Shown: positions 18,331-27,866, numbered from the stretch's first letter. The stretch: 64,000 nucleotides of DNA from Sphingobium arseniciresistens (GCA_029167225.1 JARFNK010000025.1:18720-82719); one strand, 5' to 3'. The notes: generated by a model not told the origin, from the letters alone. Numbers and translations are program-made.

Positions 18331-19740
18331 ATGAGAAGCTACTTTATTCCGCTAGCGGCCGTATTTCTTTCAATACTAAATTTTTCGCCCGCTCATGCTC
18401 AAGCACACCCCGAGCTATACGACTATCTAACGCAGGATGTTTGCTTGAATTCGTCTGGCGCAGTTGTCGCGGGCGATCCTGCGACATGCCCGAACCGGCG
18501 CAACATCGGCCTTTACGAAAACTCGCCCTATATTGTTACAGACTTCGATAGCGTTACGGGGGCAACGTATTCCGCCACAAACTCATTCCCTGTTCTGGGA
18601 ACCGATGGCTACACCCGAATCATGGTTTCGAAGAACCTTCAGGGAGGGTTTAACTCGAACTTCCAATTCAGCTTTTCCGAAGCCCGTGACGGTTACGACT
18701 TGATTGACGTGACATTCACTACCAGCGCGTCCTTCATCCGCACATCGGATGGCGGTTGCTACGATCAGATTTGGTCAAGATCAGCGAGCTACTCCACGCC
18801 GGGCGCCCGTGCGGGCGGTTGGAGATTGTTCCCCCTTCCTTCGGCACCGAGTTCATGGCCGCAAACAAATTCGGCTACCCATGCCACATACCATATTCAA
18901 CTTACGCCCAATCGCCCTGGTTGTGTGAGTGGAAGCTCAATAGGACGAACCTATTGGAATGCACCTGCTCAATATCAATTTGAGACGGGAAAGCTGCTCA
19001 CTGCGATTCGGTCCGATCACTTTGCGGCCGAAAATCTGTCACAGCAGAACAACGCGCTGGAGCGCTACTACTTCACCAAAGAGTATGGCTACACCCGTTG
19101 GGAGGCGTGGATTCCTCGCAGTCGTTGCTATCAGGAGCGCGGGACTACGGCTCCGATCTGCCATCCTGAATCGACAAACTACCCCTTGCAGTCCCGTTGC
19201 AAGGTCATGAACGTCTCTTCCACAGGCCATCCCGGCCTTGATAGGTGGGGCAATCAGGATTGGGTCAGGGTCGATTGCCGCGACCAGACCAACTACGTTG
19301 CGTTGAACACGCCGCAGATCATGCTCGATACCGTCATGGCGCAGACCAATGGTGTCGTTGATATCAACTTCCATCAGCTCAATGAGAGTCTGGCGACCTA
19401 CGCCGCACCGGGGACGACGCTGCTTTCCAATCAGACCATTATGTCACCGGATGGGCGGTTCACATTCAGAGCGCAATCAGACTTCAACGTGGTCCAATAC
19501 ATGAATGCCACGCCGCTGTGGGCATCGAACACGGCCGGCGCGAGCGTCATGGGGCGGCTGGCTTTTCAGACGGATGGCAATCTCGTTCTCTACAACAACG
19601 TCAATGTTCCATATTGGTCGAGCGCATCGCCCGGTTTTCCGAATGCGGCTCTCTACGTGAAGAACGATGGAAACGTCGTGATCCTCTCCAATAGGGCGCG
19701 CGGAGCACTTCTATGGAACACAAACACCTGCTGTCACTAG
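18331..19740 (+). CDS. Exported protein with C-terminal B-lectin domain
   Basis: A 469-residue protein with a signal peptide (residues 1-24, ending AHAQA). The last 115 residues form a bulb-type (monocot mannose-binding) lectin domain, with three successive Q.D.N.V.Y-like sugar-binding strands: QSDFNVVQY, QTDGNLVLY and KNDGNVVIL; the third is degenerate. The N-terminal 330 residues are rich in Thr, Ser, Tyr and Cys and resemble no family I know. AGGAGG stands ten bases before the ATG. Bacterial proteins with this lectin fold include lectin-like bacteriocins and adhesins; here only one lectin domain is present. Pairing with a methyltransferase is unusual and the role is unknown. Confidence 0.75.
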   Translation: MRSYFIPLAAVFLSILNFSPAHAQAHPELYDYLTQDVCLNSSGAVVAGDPATCPNRRNIGLYENSPYIVTDFDSVTGATYSATNSFPVLGTDGYTRIMVSKNLQGGFNSNFQFSFSEARDGYDLIDVTFTTSASFIRTSDGGCYDQIWSRSASYSTPGARAGGWRLFPLPSAPSSWPQTNSATHATYHIQLTPNRPGCVSGSSIGRTYWNAPAQYQFETGKLLTAIRSDHFAAENLSQQNNALERYYFTKEYGYTRWEAWIPRSRCYQERGTTAPICHPESTNYPLQSRCKVMNVSSTGHPGLDRWGNQDWVRVDCRDQTNYVALNTPQIMLDTVMAQTNGVVDINFHQLNESLATYAAPGTTLLSNQTIMSPDGRFTFRAQSDFNVVQYMNATPLWASNTAGASVMGRLAFQTDGNLVLYNNVNVPYWSSASPGFPNAALYVKNDGNVVILSNRARGALLWNTNTCCH

Positions 19741-19798
19741 TCGTTAGTGTTCGGCATGCCTGTGTATCTGATGCCGCCGGTCCGGAGGTGAAGGTTAG

Positions 19799-20383
19799 AT
19801 GCTGATGTCTGGCTATGCACGACTGGCCAGACCAGCGACGAAGTTAGGTCAGGGTTCGATGCCATATTTGCCGCTGATTACTACACTAATCGGCCCGTTA
19901 GTCGGGATCTGGCTGGGCGTCGTCCTGACCGAACGAAAGACCTATCGCGAACGGGCGTGGGAACTGAAAGCCCGTGCCTATTCCGCGATATTCGAAGCGC
20001 TGGAAAAGATGCGCCGATCCTATGAACGTTCTTACAATGCAGAAGTCAGGGGCCGGGAGCGTGACGAGGCGGAGGAAGAAGCGGACAATCACGAGTTCCG
20101 CTCGACGAGGGACCAGCTTTTCATCCTGATCGCCAGCGAGAGCTGGATTCTGCCCGATGAGGTGAGCCACCAGATCACGAGCCTCGAAAAGCAGCTATCG
20201 ATTCGGCACGATAGCTATTTTGAAGGCGTTGATGATGGACGTATCGCCGTTCGCGATACCGCTGCAAGGTTGAGGCATTTTGCACGTCGAGACATGGCGA
20301 CCCTGCCTCGATCCTGGCGCCCACGGCCCTTCTCGAGGGAAGGAAGGGGCGATCAGGCCACGCTGCCTGGGAAACATTCGTAG
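19799..20383 (+). CDS. Hypothetical membrane-anchored helical protein
   Basis: A 194-residue protein with a single N-terminal membrane segment at about residues 22-44 (PLITTLIGPLVGIWLGVVL) and a long, highly charged helical cytoplasmic part. GGAGGTGAAGG lies before ATG 19799; an internal ATG at 19859 would give a 174-residue form starting immediately before the membrane segment. No family is recognised. The stop is three bases before the DUF2971 gene, so the two form an operon, which suggests a membrane-tethered partner for that protein. Confidence 0.6.
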   Translation: MLMSGYARLARPATKLGQGSMPYLPLITTLIGPLVGIWLGVVLTERKTYRERAWELKARAYSAIFEALEKMRRSYERSYNAEVRGRERDEAEEEADNHEFRSTRDQLFILIASESWILPDEVSHQITSLEKQLSIRHDSYFEGVDDGRIAVRDTAARLRHFARRDMATLPRSWRPRPFSREGRGDQATLPGKHS

Positions 20384-20386
20384 ATC

Positions 20387-21040
20387 ATGCGCCTCTATCA
20401 CTTTGTGCCTGCCGAACACGGCATCTCCAACATCGAGCGCCGGCGCTTGAAGATCGCGACGTTCGATCAACTCAACGATCCGTTCGAGCTATTGGCTGTG
20501 GCACCCGGGACCGCGGATGAGCGTGCCGCCTTTCGTCACACTAAGGCCCAGATGGCGGAGCGGGCAGGTCTGCTATGCTTCAGCCGCAAGTGGCATAATC
20601 CGGTTCAATGGTCGCATTATGCGGGGAAGCATTCCGGGCTTTGCCTTGGCTTCGATGTAGCCGACGATATCGTCAAGCCGGTTCGGTATCAAGCGAAGCG
20701 CGTACCCTTCGACCCGGCGATCCTGGGCGATGAGGAAAAAGGGCTAGCTTTCATTCTGGAGTTGTCCTGCATCAAGTTTTCGCATTGGAAATATGAGGAC
20801 GAGGTCCGCGCTTTCGTTGGGCTTGAGGATATGGACCGGGAGAGCGGAAAATATTTTGCTGAATTTTCTCCCAAGCTTGCGTTGCGCGAGGTGATTGTGG
20901 GCGCAGCCTGCACAGTAACGCGAGTTGAGTTGGCGCGCGCGCTGGGCGATCTTGCTGGAGAAGTACGGCAACGCAAGGCGCGGCTTGCCTTCAGATCCTT
21001 CCGAGTGGTGACGCAGCAGAAGAACGATTATTGGTCCTGA
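20387..21040 (+). CDS. DUF2971 family protein
   Basis: A 217-residue protein matching DUF2971. It opens with the LYHF block typical of the family, then FDQLNDPFE (the NDPFE signature at residues 30-34), CFSRKWHNPVQWSHYA, GLCLGFDV and KYEDEVRAF, all in the usual order. The biochemical role of the family is not established; members recur next to defence genes. It is co-transcribed with the membrane-anchored protein gene and lies between two toxin-antitoxin pairs, so a role in abortive defence is plausible but only inferred. Confidence 0.75.
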   Translation: MRLYHFVPAEHGISNIERRRLKIATFDQLNDPFELLAVAPGTADERAAFRHTKAQMAERAGLLCFSRKWHNPVQWSHYAGKHSGLCLGFDVADDIVKPVRYQAKRVPFDPAILGDEEKGLAFILELSCIKFSHWKYEDEVRAFVGLEDMDRESGKYFAEFSPKLALREVIVGAACTVTRVELARALGDLAGEVRQRKARLAFRSFRVVTQQKNDYWS

Positions 21041-21136
21041 ACGGAGTCGACCATGCGCCCGCACGCGGCGAACGCATGGTGATGCCAGTGAGGTTCCTCC
21101 GCATTTTGAAAGGGGGCGCAACGTACTCCTTCAAGG

Positions 21137-21189
21137 TGTACATATCTTGACCAACAGCATCATTTCGCGTACTAATTGAAATTGTACAA
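21137..21189 (+). promoter_or_regulatory. Promoter and operator of the tacAT-like pair
   Basis: A -35-like TTGACC (21147-21152) and a -10-like ACTAAT (21171-21176) are separated by 18 bases. A TGTACA box (21137-21142) lies just upstream of the -35 and a palindromic TTGTACAA (21182-21189) near the expected transcription start. Paired boxes flanking the promoter fit autorepression by the antitoxin-toxin complex. Confidence 0.55.
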
Positions 21190-21201
21190 ATGGAGGTGGC
21201 G

Positions 21202-21480
21202 ATGCCCCGGGCTGTGGTGGAAGACAACAAACGCATGAGCCTGCGGATCCGACCGGAGCAAAAGGCTTTGCTCGCCCGGGCTGCTGCGCTCAATCATACT
21301 GATTTGACGACCTTTGTTACGCGATCGGCTCTTCGTGTGGCCGAAAGCGTGATCGAAGAGGCGGAGCGGACGAAGCTAAGCGAGAGAGACAGCCTCCTCG
21401 TGCTTGATCTGCTCGACAACCCACCTCCGGCGAATGCGAAATTACGCGCGGCCATCGCCGCGATGCCAAAGCGAGCATGA
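21202..21480 (+). CDS. DUF1778 (TacA-type) antitoxin
   Basis: A 92-residue antitoxin. The N-terminal ribbon-helix-helix (RMSLRIRPEQKALLARAAAL then DLTTFVTRSAL) is the DNA-binding DUF1778 domain, and the C-terminal tail (LLDLLDNPPPANAKLRAAI) wraps the toxin in known TacA-TacT complexes. GGAGG five bases before ATG 21202 decides the start over ATG 21190. The stop overlaps the toxin start (ATGA), giving coupled translation. Confidence 0.85.
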   Translation: MPRAVVEDNKRMSLRIRPEQKALLARAAALNHTDLTTFVTRSALRVAESVIEEAERTKLSERDSLLVLDLLDNPPPANAKLRAAIAAMPKRA

Positions 21481-22004
21481 TGCTTCCTTCGTGGCATGAG
21501 GAAGCGATCTCGAAAGCCCATGACCGAGCCTCGTTCGATTGCGGCGATGAGGAACTGAAGACCTTCCTGCAACGCTATGCGCGGCAAAGCCACGAGGCCG
21601 GAGGAGCCAAGACCTTCCTGGCGATCGATGACTCAGACAACAGAACGGTTCTTGGATTCTACAGCATCGCGCCCGGCAGCATGAACTATGCCGATACACC
21701 TGAGTTGGTTAAGCGTGGCCTCGCAAGGCATGAAGTGCCCGGCTTTCGGCTCGCACGGCTTGCGACGGACATTCGCCAACAGGGACAGGGGCTCGGCGGG
21801 CAACTCCTGGGAGCGATCGGCCGTAGGTGCATTCACGTCGCCGCTGAAGTCGGTGGGGTCATGCTCATCATCGATGCAAAGAGTGAGCGTGCCGCTGCCT
21901 GGTATGCAAGTTACGGTGCGGTCCCTCTGCAAGAAAAACCACTGACGCTCGTCTTGCCATTTACGACGCTGGAAAGCGAATTGAGAAACGCAGGCCAATT
22001 ATAG
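21477..22004 (+). CDS. GNAT-fold toxin (TacT-type tRNA acetyltransferase)
   Basis: A 175-residue GNAT acetyltransferase. Characterised relatives acetylate the amino group of aminoacyl-tRNAs and block translation. The acetyl-CoA loop reads RQQGQGLGG (100-108), and the catalytic Tyr corresponds to Tyr143 in AAWYASYGA. The first residues (SRASFDCGDEELKTFL-like, here DRASFDCGDEEL) match the family opening. Both key elements are intact, so the toxin is probably active. It is coupled to the DUF1778 antitoxin upstream. Confidence 0.88.
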   Translation: MMLPSWHEEAISKAHDRASFDCGDEELKTFLQRYARQSHEAGGAKTFLAIDDSDNRTVLGFYSIAPGSMNYADTPELVKRGLARHEVPGFRLARLATDIRQQGQGLGGQLLGAIGRRCIHVAAEVGGVMLIIDAKSERAAAWYASYGAVPLQEKPLTLVLPFTTLESELRNAGQL

Positions 22005-22199
22005 TTATAGAGGCTGCATTGCGAAATGCACACGAGAACGTCGCTCATCTCGATGAACATAAGGCAATTGACTGCAAGTTCGATTCACACAACTGGAGCC
22101 AGAACCGAACCTCACGCTTGAGGTGCTCTCCGTATCTGTTCGCGAAGGATGGAACACCGCCACATTTTCTGCTATAGTCCAATTCTGAGGACAAGTTTG

Positions 22200-22655
22200 A
22201 TGAATGCTGCCATCAACATCGACGAACATGGCGTGAACTTGCCGCAGCAAAAGCTGGCGGATTGGCTCTGGCACCCTTGGTATGCCAAAATTTGGTGGGC
22301 AACGATCCCCGTCTGGTGGGCGGGTATGGCCGTATCGACGAGGTTGCTGCCGTTGGCGGCTTTCTACGAAAGCGCGCTGGCGGGCTTTCTGAACATTTTG
22401 TTCTTTCCGATGACAGCACTCATGGTGCTGGGCGTTGGCTATGCGCAGCACGTGCTGGGCAGGCGACCTATTTCTGGCGATGGAAATGGAGCCGAGCTGC
22501 TCAATGTCGATTTGGATCCGTTTGGCGATGAATGGGATCGTCGCCAATGGGGACAACCCCACCCGTCGGTTGATATGTATGATCCGATGTCCGGGACGCT
22601 CTATGTCGGCAATCCGACCAGTGCGAATAACGGCACGAATATTACCTCTTCTTGA
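22200..22655 (+). CDS. Hypothetical membrane protein next to traG
   Basis: A 151-residue protein with two hydrophobic segments at about 28-50 (Trp-rich: WWATIPVWWAGMA) and 58-84, then a polar tail ending in Asn/Thr-rich sequence. GAGGA lies nine bases before the ATG. No family is recognised. Its 3' end overlaps that of traG tail-to-tail by 14 bases, so both coding ends share sequence. The interval 22005-22199 has no other supported gene. The position at the end of the transfer operon suggests a conjugation-linked role, for instance entry exclusion, but nothing in the sequence proves it. Confidence 0.6.
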   Translation: MNAAINIDEHGVNLPQQKLADWLWHPWYAKIWWATIPVWWAGMAVSTRLLPLAAFYESALAGFLNILFFPMTALMVLGVGYAQHVLGRRPISGDGNGAELLNVDLDPFGDEWDRRQWGQPHPSVDMYDPMSGTLYVGNPTSANNGTNITSS

Positions 22656-25600
22656 AACTATCATCGCCGTCGCCAAAGCTTCCATCGATATCTGTTGAGA
22701 AGCGGCCTGACCGGAGAACGGAGTTCTGTTCAACCGACGTGAGCGGCCCAGTAACATCGAACGTGGCGCGTCCTGCATCGGCATCGTGCAGATAGCGATT
22801 GCGCATACCATTCGGTCCCAAGATGCGATCCGACAATTCTCGCGAAAAGGCTTCTTCCGGGCGGCCGGATCGGGCAGCGGCCCGCTCGGCGGCGGCTATG
22901 GCGTTGCGAACATCGTGGTTGACGATGTCCAAGGACGATTGTGCATTTTCGGTCGTGATGCCGACATCGTTGCTTCGAAAGCCGACTGAAGCGCCAACAC
23001 GGCCGCTCGTAGAGTGCGCCTGTTGAACGGTTGGTCCTGGGGGTGCCTTCTGCCCCTTCTGAGGCACTCCACCTCTACCGCCGGTGGTTTCCGATTCCGT
23101 TTCCGAATTGGAAATGCCACCGCCCAGCTCAAGCCCAACATTGGTCCCCATTGTGGTCTGATCCTGTGCGGATCGGGTGAGCCCGCGCTGCCATCCAGTT
23201 TGTGCGATGATGGACTGCACATCCCGTGTGAGCGTGTCCGCTACCTGCGGATTGAGCCGCCAATTGCCGTGTCGATCCATCTCGAAGCCGCCCTTGAGCC
23301 AGTTCTGCATCATCGCCTGGCCCTGTTCGCCGCCCCCCAGAAAATGCTCAATGGTGTCAGGGCCTGCCTGCTTCCCCGCCTCGAACCGCGTGCTGGTATC
23401 GCTGCGTCCGGATTGCTGGAACCCGACCGAGCTGGAGACCAGAACGTCATTCTGCGCAAAGCTGAACCTTGCGCGTCCGCCGTTGGCGATCGCACCGAGC
23501 TGGCTTTCGTTGATGAGGCCACCGCGCCACATCTGTGCGGCAGTTTCCGGCGTCAGGTTGAGGCTTAGGTCGCCGTTCTGTGCCATGGCGATTTCGCGCT
23601 TCGACATGGTAACGCCATGCTCGCCAAGCAGTTGCTGCATACGCGTCAGTCGCTCGTTATCGACGATCCGGGTGAGCCGCTCATTGCGCGCACGGTCCGC
23701 AATGCCGGCCGCGCCACCCTCAGCCATATCCGTCTGGTTGCCGACGCCCTGGCTCAATGCGCGAACGAAGCTATCTAGACGTGCCGCTTGACGTACCGAC
23801 ATACCCGCCGCGGCCGCGCCCTCCGCAAAGCCGGCATTGTCGGCCTGCCGACGCTGCTCACCGATGCGGGCGGCTGAACGTGTGCCGTCATGGCCGACCT
23901 CGCGCTGTGCATCGAGCTTGCCCGAGCGTTCAGCGAAATCGTAGCCGGCAGCCTCGCGCGTGCGGCCATAGACGCTGGTGCCTTCACGGCCTGCCTCGGC
24001 CGTTGCGCCGTCGGCGGTGCCGACCTGCACGGCGGCGTTGTATGTCTCCAATGCGTGCAGCACCTGGGCCTCATTGCGGCCGGTGGCGCGGGAGAGTTGG
24101 GTAATGGCGGAGGAGCGGGCTTCGCCGGAGAGGGCGTTGATAAAGCTGATGCGGCGGGAGGTCTCCTGAACGGGGAGGCCGAGCATAGATGCGGCGTTGC
24201 GCTGCCCTTCGTTGCTCCCGGTCCTGTGGGCCTGCTCGGTTGCGACGTTCCGTCGCTCGATCGGTGCCACATTGTCGCCCGCGAAGTCGCGCCGTCCTTC
24301 CATCGCTCCGACCTGGACCTGCGCGCCGGTGAGGTCGTTGCGCAGCATCTGTTCCTGGTCATAGGTATTGGCGATGAGCTTGGCGAAGGTTGGATCGGCC
24401 GACGCCTGGGCGATCACCGTCGAGGCCTTGAGCGCGGCATCCTTCTGGTCATAGCCGTTGCGCTCGAAGTGCCGCTGCGCGCCCTGCATCATCATGTCGT
24501 AGGATCGTTGATCCCCGAACGCCCGCCACTGGACCATCTTCTGCGCGAAGGCGGCAAAGGCGCGTTCGCCGGACTGGCCCTCGCCAAAATAGCCGGTGCC
24601 CAGATTTCGGAGCGCGTCTTTCTCGGCAAAATTATGGATCGCCGATGTCGTGGCGTTGTCGCGCACTGCGCGCACGGTCGCGGGGTCGGAAAGGCTCCGC
24701 CCGGTGAGGGCAGGGGAGAGGCCGCCCATTTCGCGTGCCGCATCGAGTCCGCCTAGCCCGAATGCCGCCGTTCCGGATGCGCCTCCCCCGTGCTCGCCGA
24801 TCACCCTGCTTGCCGCCCCGAAGGCCCGGTTGGCGCCGAAATTGGACCGCTCGCCAAAGTCGCCAAAGCTTGATGTCGCGCTGCGCCGGGCCATTGTGCC
24901 GGCCGCATTCGACTGCGCCTCGAGAGCGCCGGCATAGCCTTCGCTCGTCGTGAGGGGCGCGGCGGCCGCAGTGCCCTGGCCCTGGACTCCGAGGGCGCCG
25001 CTGGTGAAAGCCGTGAACACATTTCCCGAGAAGCGGAACACTGTGAACACGAACGCCCCAGCAAGTCCGGCCGCGGCTGTACGGAAAGACCCAAATATCG
25101 CGAGGGCCTTCATTGCCGAAGACGGCGCCAGCATCCATGCATTGGCCGCGACATTGTTTGCGCGCATCTCGGCCAGCACGTCGGTCGCGCGACCCAGGGT
25201 CAGCTGATAGATCCCGGCGTCGATCACGCCCCAGAGGGCAACGAACACAAACAGGCCCAGCGCGAAGCTGGCGACGCGAAGATTGATCGGTGTCAGGATG
25301 AACAGCAGCGCGACCGGCATCATGAACAGCATGATGCCGAATACCGTGGCGCGGATGGTCGGCATCCATTCGTTTGCGGTGGACATGGTGGCAAGGCCGC
25401 TTGAGACAACGGCCCGATTGGCCATGACGCGGGCGGCCGTGGCTGGACTGTCCTCAAACAGGACGTCGCCTATTGTGCTGCCAAGCATTACGCTGGTCAG
25501 GAATTGCTGAAGCGAAGCCGGGTTATCCATCATCATCCCGCCGAGTTCGCCAATATTGGCCCGGCAGCGCTGAAGCTGAGCAGCATTGGCGATGTCATAG

Positions 25601-26430
25601 CCGGTGCGGGTGCAGACCTGTGCGACATAATTATCGAACAGCGCCGGTTCGGACAGCCGCGTCGAGATATGCTCCCATGCCTCGTTGCAACTCACCGTCG
25701 TTCCCGCCTTATCCGAGGACGTGAAAACGGTGCTGAACGTCGCTGGACCCGCCATCGCCGCGAAGGCTGAGGGGAGGTCCGTTGTCGTGCGAAAGAGCTG
25801 ATCGTCATCGACGCCGTAGGCGGGCGACACCCGCGCCACCGGATAGCATTGACGCACATAGTCCTTGATCGTCGAATCCAGGAATACATCGGTCATCGGA
25901 CCGCGTGGGCTCGCAGCGTTCAGGAACAGATCGAAACTATGCCCGCCCGCGCCGAATTCCAGCTTGGCATGGGGGTCCGTCGTGTTGTCGTCGATGACCT
26001 CGGCCAGCGCACGCTCCATCATGTTGGTCATGCCAGCAACGAGAACAATCAGATTCGGGACGTCGCCAACAGGTTGGTAAGCATTGCGCACCCGGTCATA
26101 GATATGAACCGTGCCGGTGGTGGCGACGAGCCCGACGAAAAGCCCAACTCCGATCAGCATCTGGAACCCGAAGGCCACGATGCCCATGCCAGAACCTTTG
26201 ACGCTTGCGAGCAGCGCGCCCAGGGCAATGCCAACCACTGCGACGATCAGCACCAGTGTTTCATATCTCGGGTCGCCGAAGATCATGGAGACGAGGCGGA
26301 AGGCGTCGACAGTCTCGGCAAAACCGTCATAGGTGTGGAAGCTGGTGTCGATCGCCAGCGCAGGTGTTGCCGTAAACGACAGTGTGAGCAGGGCGGTCAG
26401 GACCGACAGGGCACGAAGGATGCGTTTCAT
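22642..26430 (-). CDS. traG: Conjugal transfer mating-pair stabilisation protein TraG
   Basis: A 1262-residue inner-membrane protein of the F-type type IV secretion system. Residues 1-26 look like a signal or first membrane segment (ending PALAIDTS), followed by the TraG N-terminal domain with several membrane segments in the first 500 residues. The rest is a long, Gln/Ala/Gly-rich soluble region with little predicted structure. In F, TraG acts in pilus assembly and mating-pair stabilisation, and its C-terminal part in entry exclusion. The ATG at 26430 follows traH by 14 bases and is followed by a signal-like segment; a longer frame into traH is rejected. It is the last gene of the transfer operon and somewhat longer than F TraG. 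Confidence 0.85.
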   Translation of the reverse strand: MKRILRALSVLTALLTLSFTATPALAIDTSFHTYDGFAETVDAFRLVSMIFGDPRYETLVLIVAVVGIALGALLASVKGSGMGIVAFGFQMLIGVGLFVGLVATTGTVHIYDRVRNAYQPVGDVPNLIVLVAGMTNMMERALAEVIDDNTTDPHAKLEFGAGGHSFDLFLNAASPRGPMTDVFLDSTIKDYVRQCYPVARVSPAYGVDDDQLFRTTTDLPSAFAAMAGPATFSTVFTSSDKAGTTVSCNEAWEHISTRLSEPALFDNYVAQVCTRTGYDIANAAQLQRCRANIGELGGMMMDNPASLQQFLTSVMLGSTIGDVLFEDSPATAARVMANRAVVSSGLATMSTANEWMPTIRATVFGIMLFMMPVALLFILTPINLRVASFALGLFVFVALWGVIDAGIYQLTLGRATDVLAEMRANNVAANAWMLAPSSAMKALAIFGSFRTAAAGLAGAFVFTVFRFSGNVFTAFTSGALGVQGQGTAAAAPLTTSEGYAGALEAQSNAAGTMARRSATSSFGDFGERSNFGANRAFGAASRVIGEHGGGASGTAAFGLGGLDAAREMGGLSPALTGRSLSDPATVRAVRDNATTSAIHNFAEKDALRNLGTGYFGEGQSGERAFAAFAQKMVQWRAFGDQRSYDMMMQGAQRHFERNGYDQKDAALKASTVIAQASADPTFAKLIANTYDQEQMLRNDLTGAQVQVGAMEGRRDFAGDNVAPIERRNVATEQAHRTGSNEGQRNAASMLGLPVQETSRRISFINALSGEARSSAITQLSRATGRNEAQVLHALETYNAAVQVGTADGATAEAGREGTSVYGRTREAAGYDFAERSGKLDAQREVGHDGTRSAARIGEQRRQADNAGFAEGAAAAGMSVRQAARLDSFVRALSQGVGNQTDMAEGGAAGIADRARNERLTRIVDNERLTRMQQLLGEHGVTMSKREIAMAQNGDLSLNLTPETAAQMWRGGLINESQLGAIANGGRARFSFAQNDVLVSSSVGFQQSGRSDTSTRFEAGKQAGPDTIEHFLGGGEQGQAMMQNWLKGGFEMDRHGNWRLNPQVADTLTRDVQSIIAQTGWQRGLTRSAQDQTTMGTNVGLELGGGISNSETESETTGGRGGVPQKGQKAPPGPTVQQAHSTSGRVGASVGFRSNDVGITTENAQSSLDIVNHDVRNAIAAAERAAARSGRPEEAFSRELSDRILGPNGMRNRYLHDADAGRATFDVTGPLTSVEQNSVLRSGRFSTDIDGSFGDGDDSFKKR

Positions 26431-26444
26431 GGGGCTGATCCCGA

Positions 26445-27866
26445 TCAGCGGTTGCGGTTGGCGGCAGCGCCGGCGGCATCGCGGGCGTCTCGGTCGCGCT
26501 GGCGAACGACCCCGGCATAGCTGGCTGAAAGGTTCGCCTGATTGAGGGCGGCCATATAGGACTGACGCATCTGTGCGCGCTGGCGCAGCACTTCGTCCCG
26601 CAGGTCGCGCAACTGCTCGATGCCCTTGGTCAAGATGCGCGTCTGGCACACCTTGGCGTTGCCCGCGTCGCTCGCGCCCGCCACGCTCACTCCGCGCTCC
26701 GCGTTCGATACGGCAAAGTCGATCGACCGGGTGAGGTCGTTGAGCATCTGATAGGCGAGCGTCAGCGCGACAAGTTCATCGGTGTCGCCGATCACACTGT
26801 CGACGACGCCCTGACGCACGCCCCATTCCAGCAGACGATAGATCGGCAGTGTCTTCACGTTGGCGACGAACTGCCGTTCATCCGCCGTCAGCGCGCTGCG
26901 GGTCCGGATCTTTGTCGCGATTGAGTCCATCCGCGAGCGGGCGAGGATCAGCGCGCCTTTGCCGGCTCCATCGACCGAGCAATCGGCAGCGGTCGGCGGG
27001 ATCGCAAGCGTCCGGGACTGGACCTTGCCGGTCAGGAAATCATCGACGCTCTCGGTATCCTGGCGCGGACAGGCGGGAATGGCTGAGAAAATCGGCACCT
27101 TGTCGGCCGGGTCCCAGCGCATGTAGACGTCGCCGACCCTGGCACGCATCACGCCCGCCCAGTCGGACGCGCCGACGCGTGCGGAAGCATGGGCGAGAAG
27201 AGAGCCCGTCTTGAAGATCTCGGTGACCTCCGCTGGACAATTTTCGAGCGCGTCCTTCAAATCTTCGGTCGGGCTATTGGCGTTCGCCTGAATTTTCTCG
27301 CGACTGTGCTGATAGCTTTTGGAGAAGCCTTCCTTGACCGACTTGTAGCCCGTCATCTCCTCGATGATGCCCGACATGTTGTCGTCGCCCTTGGCGATCT
27401 GGACCATGCGGTTGGCGAGCCGGCAATCGTTGACCTGGATCGAGTTCAGGAAATTGGTCGCCGCCTCCATCTTCGAGATGATGTTGCCCATCTTCTCGTC
27501 GAGCGTTTCCAGCAGATACTGGAACGCCACGGCGGGCGCGGCCTGCAGGATGCTCTCGAGCTTCTGAACGAGATAGTCCGGGTCCAGAAACGACATACCG
27601 CCCAGGAACATATCGATGCCGCCGCAGCCCGCCTTAACCTTGGGCAGCGTAACGCTCATCAAGTAATCGTTGTGAACATCAACCCGGCCCGACATGCCAC
27701 CCGCGGTCACGTAGCCCCTGGTTTGGTCTTCGAAGCTGCCGGGGCTGGTATAGGTCACATTGTCGAACCAACTCTCCGCCCAGCCTTGAGCTTGGGCTGG
27801 CGTAGAGAGAGCAGCGAGGGCAACAAACGGCAGGGTGCGTACGCTCAGACGGCGCAGGGTGGCCAT
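26445..27866 (-). CDS. traH: Conjugal transfer pilus assembly protein TraH
   Basis: A 473-residue exported protein with a signal peptide (residues 1-26, ending AQAQG). The opening of the mature part (GYVTAGGMSGRVDVHN and GCGGIDMFLGGMSFL) is the classic TraH signature. The protein carries Cys pairs and a C-terminal coiled region. TraH is a periplasmic/outer-membrane component of the F-type channel involved in pilus extension. It is placed between the thioredoxin-like gene and traG as in F-type operons. Confidence 0.9.
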   Translation of the reverse strand: MATLRRLSVRTLPFVALAALSTPAQAQGWAESWFDNVTYTSPGSFEDQTRGYVTAGGMSGRVDVHNDYLMSVTLPKVKAGCGGIDMFLGGMSFLDPDYLVQKLESILQAAPAVAFQYLLETLDEKMGNIISKMEAATNFLNSIQVNDCRLANRMVQIAKGDDNMSGIIEEMTGYKSVKEGFSKSYQHSREKIQANANSPTEDLKDALENCPAEVTEIFKTGSLLAHASARVGASDWAGVMRARVGDVYMRWDPADKVPIFSAIPACPRQDTESVDDFLTGKVQSRTLAIPPTAADCSVDGAGKGALILARSRMDSIATKIRTRSALTADERQFVANVKTLPIYRLLEWGVRQGVVDSVIGDTDELVALTLAYQMLNDLTRSIDFAVSNAERGVSVAGASDAGNAKVCQTRILTKGIEQLRDLRDEVLRQRAQMRQSYMAALNQANLSASYAGVVRQRDRDARDAAGAAANRNR

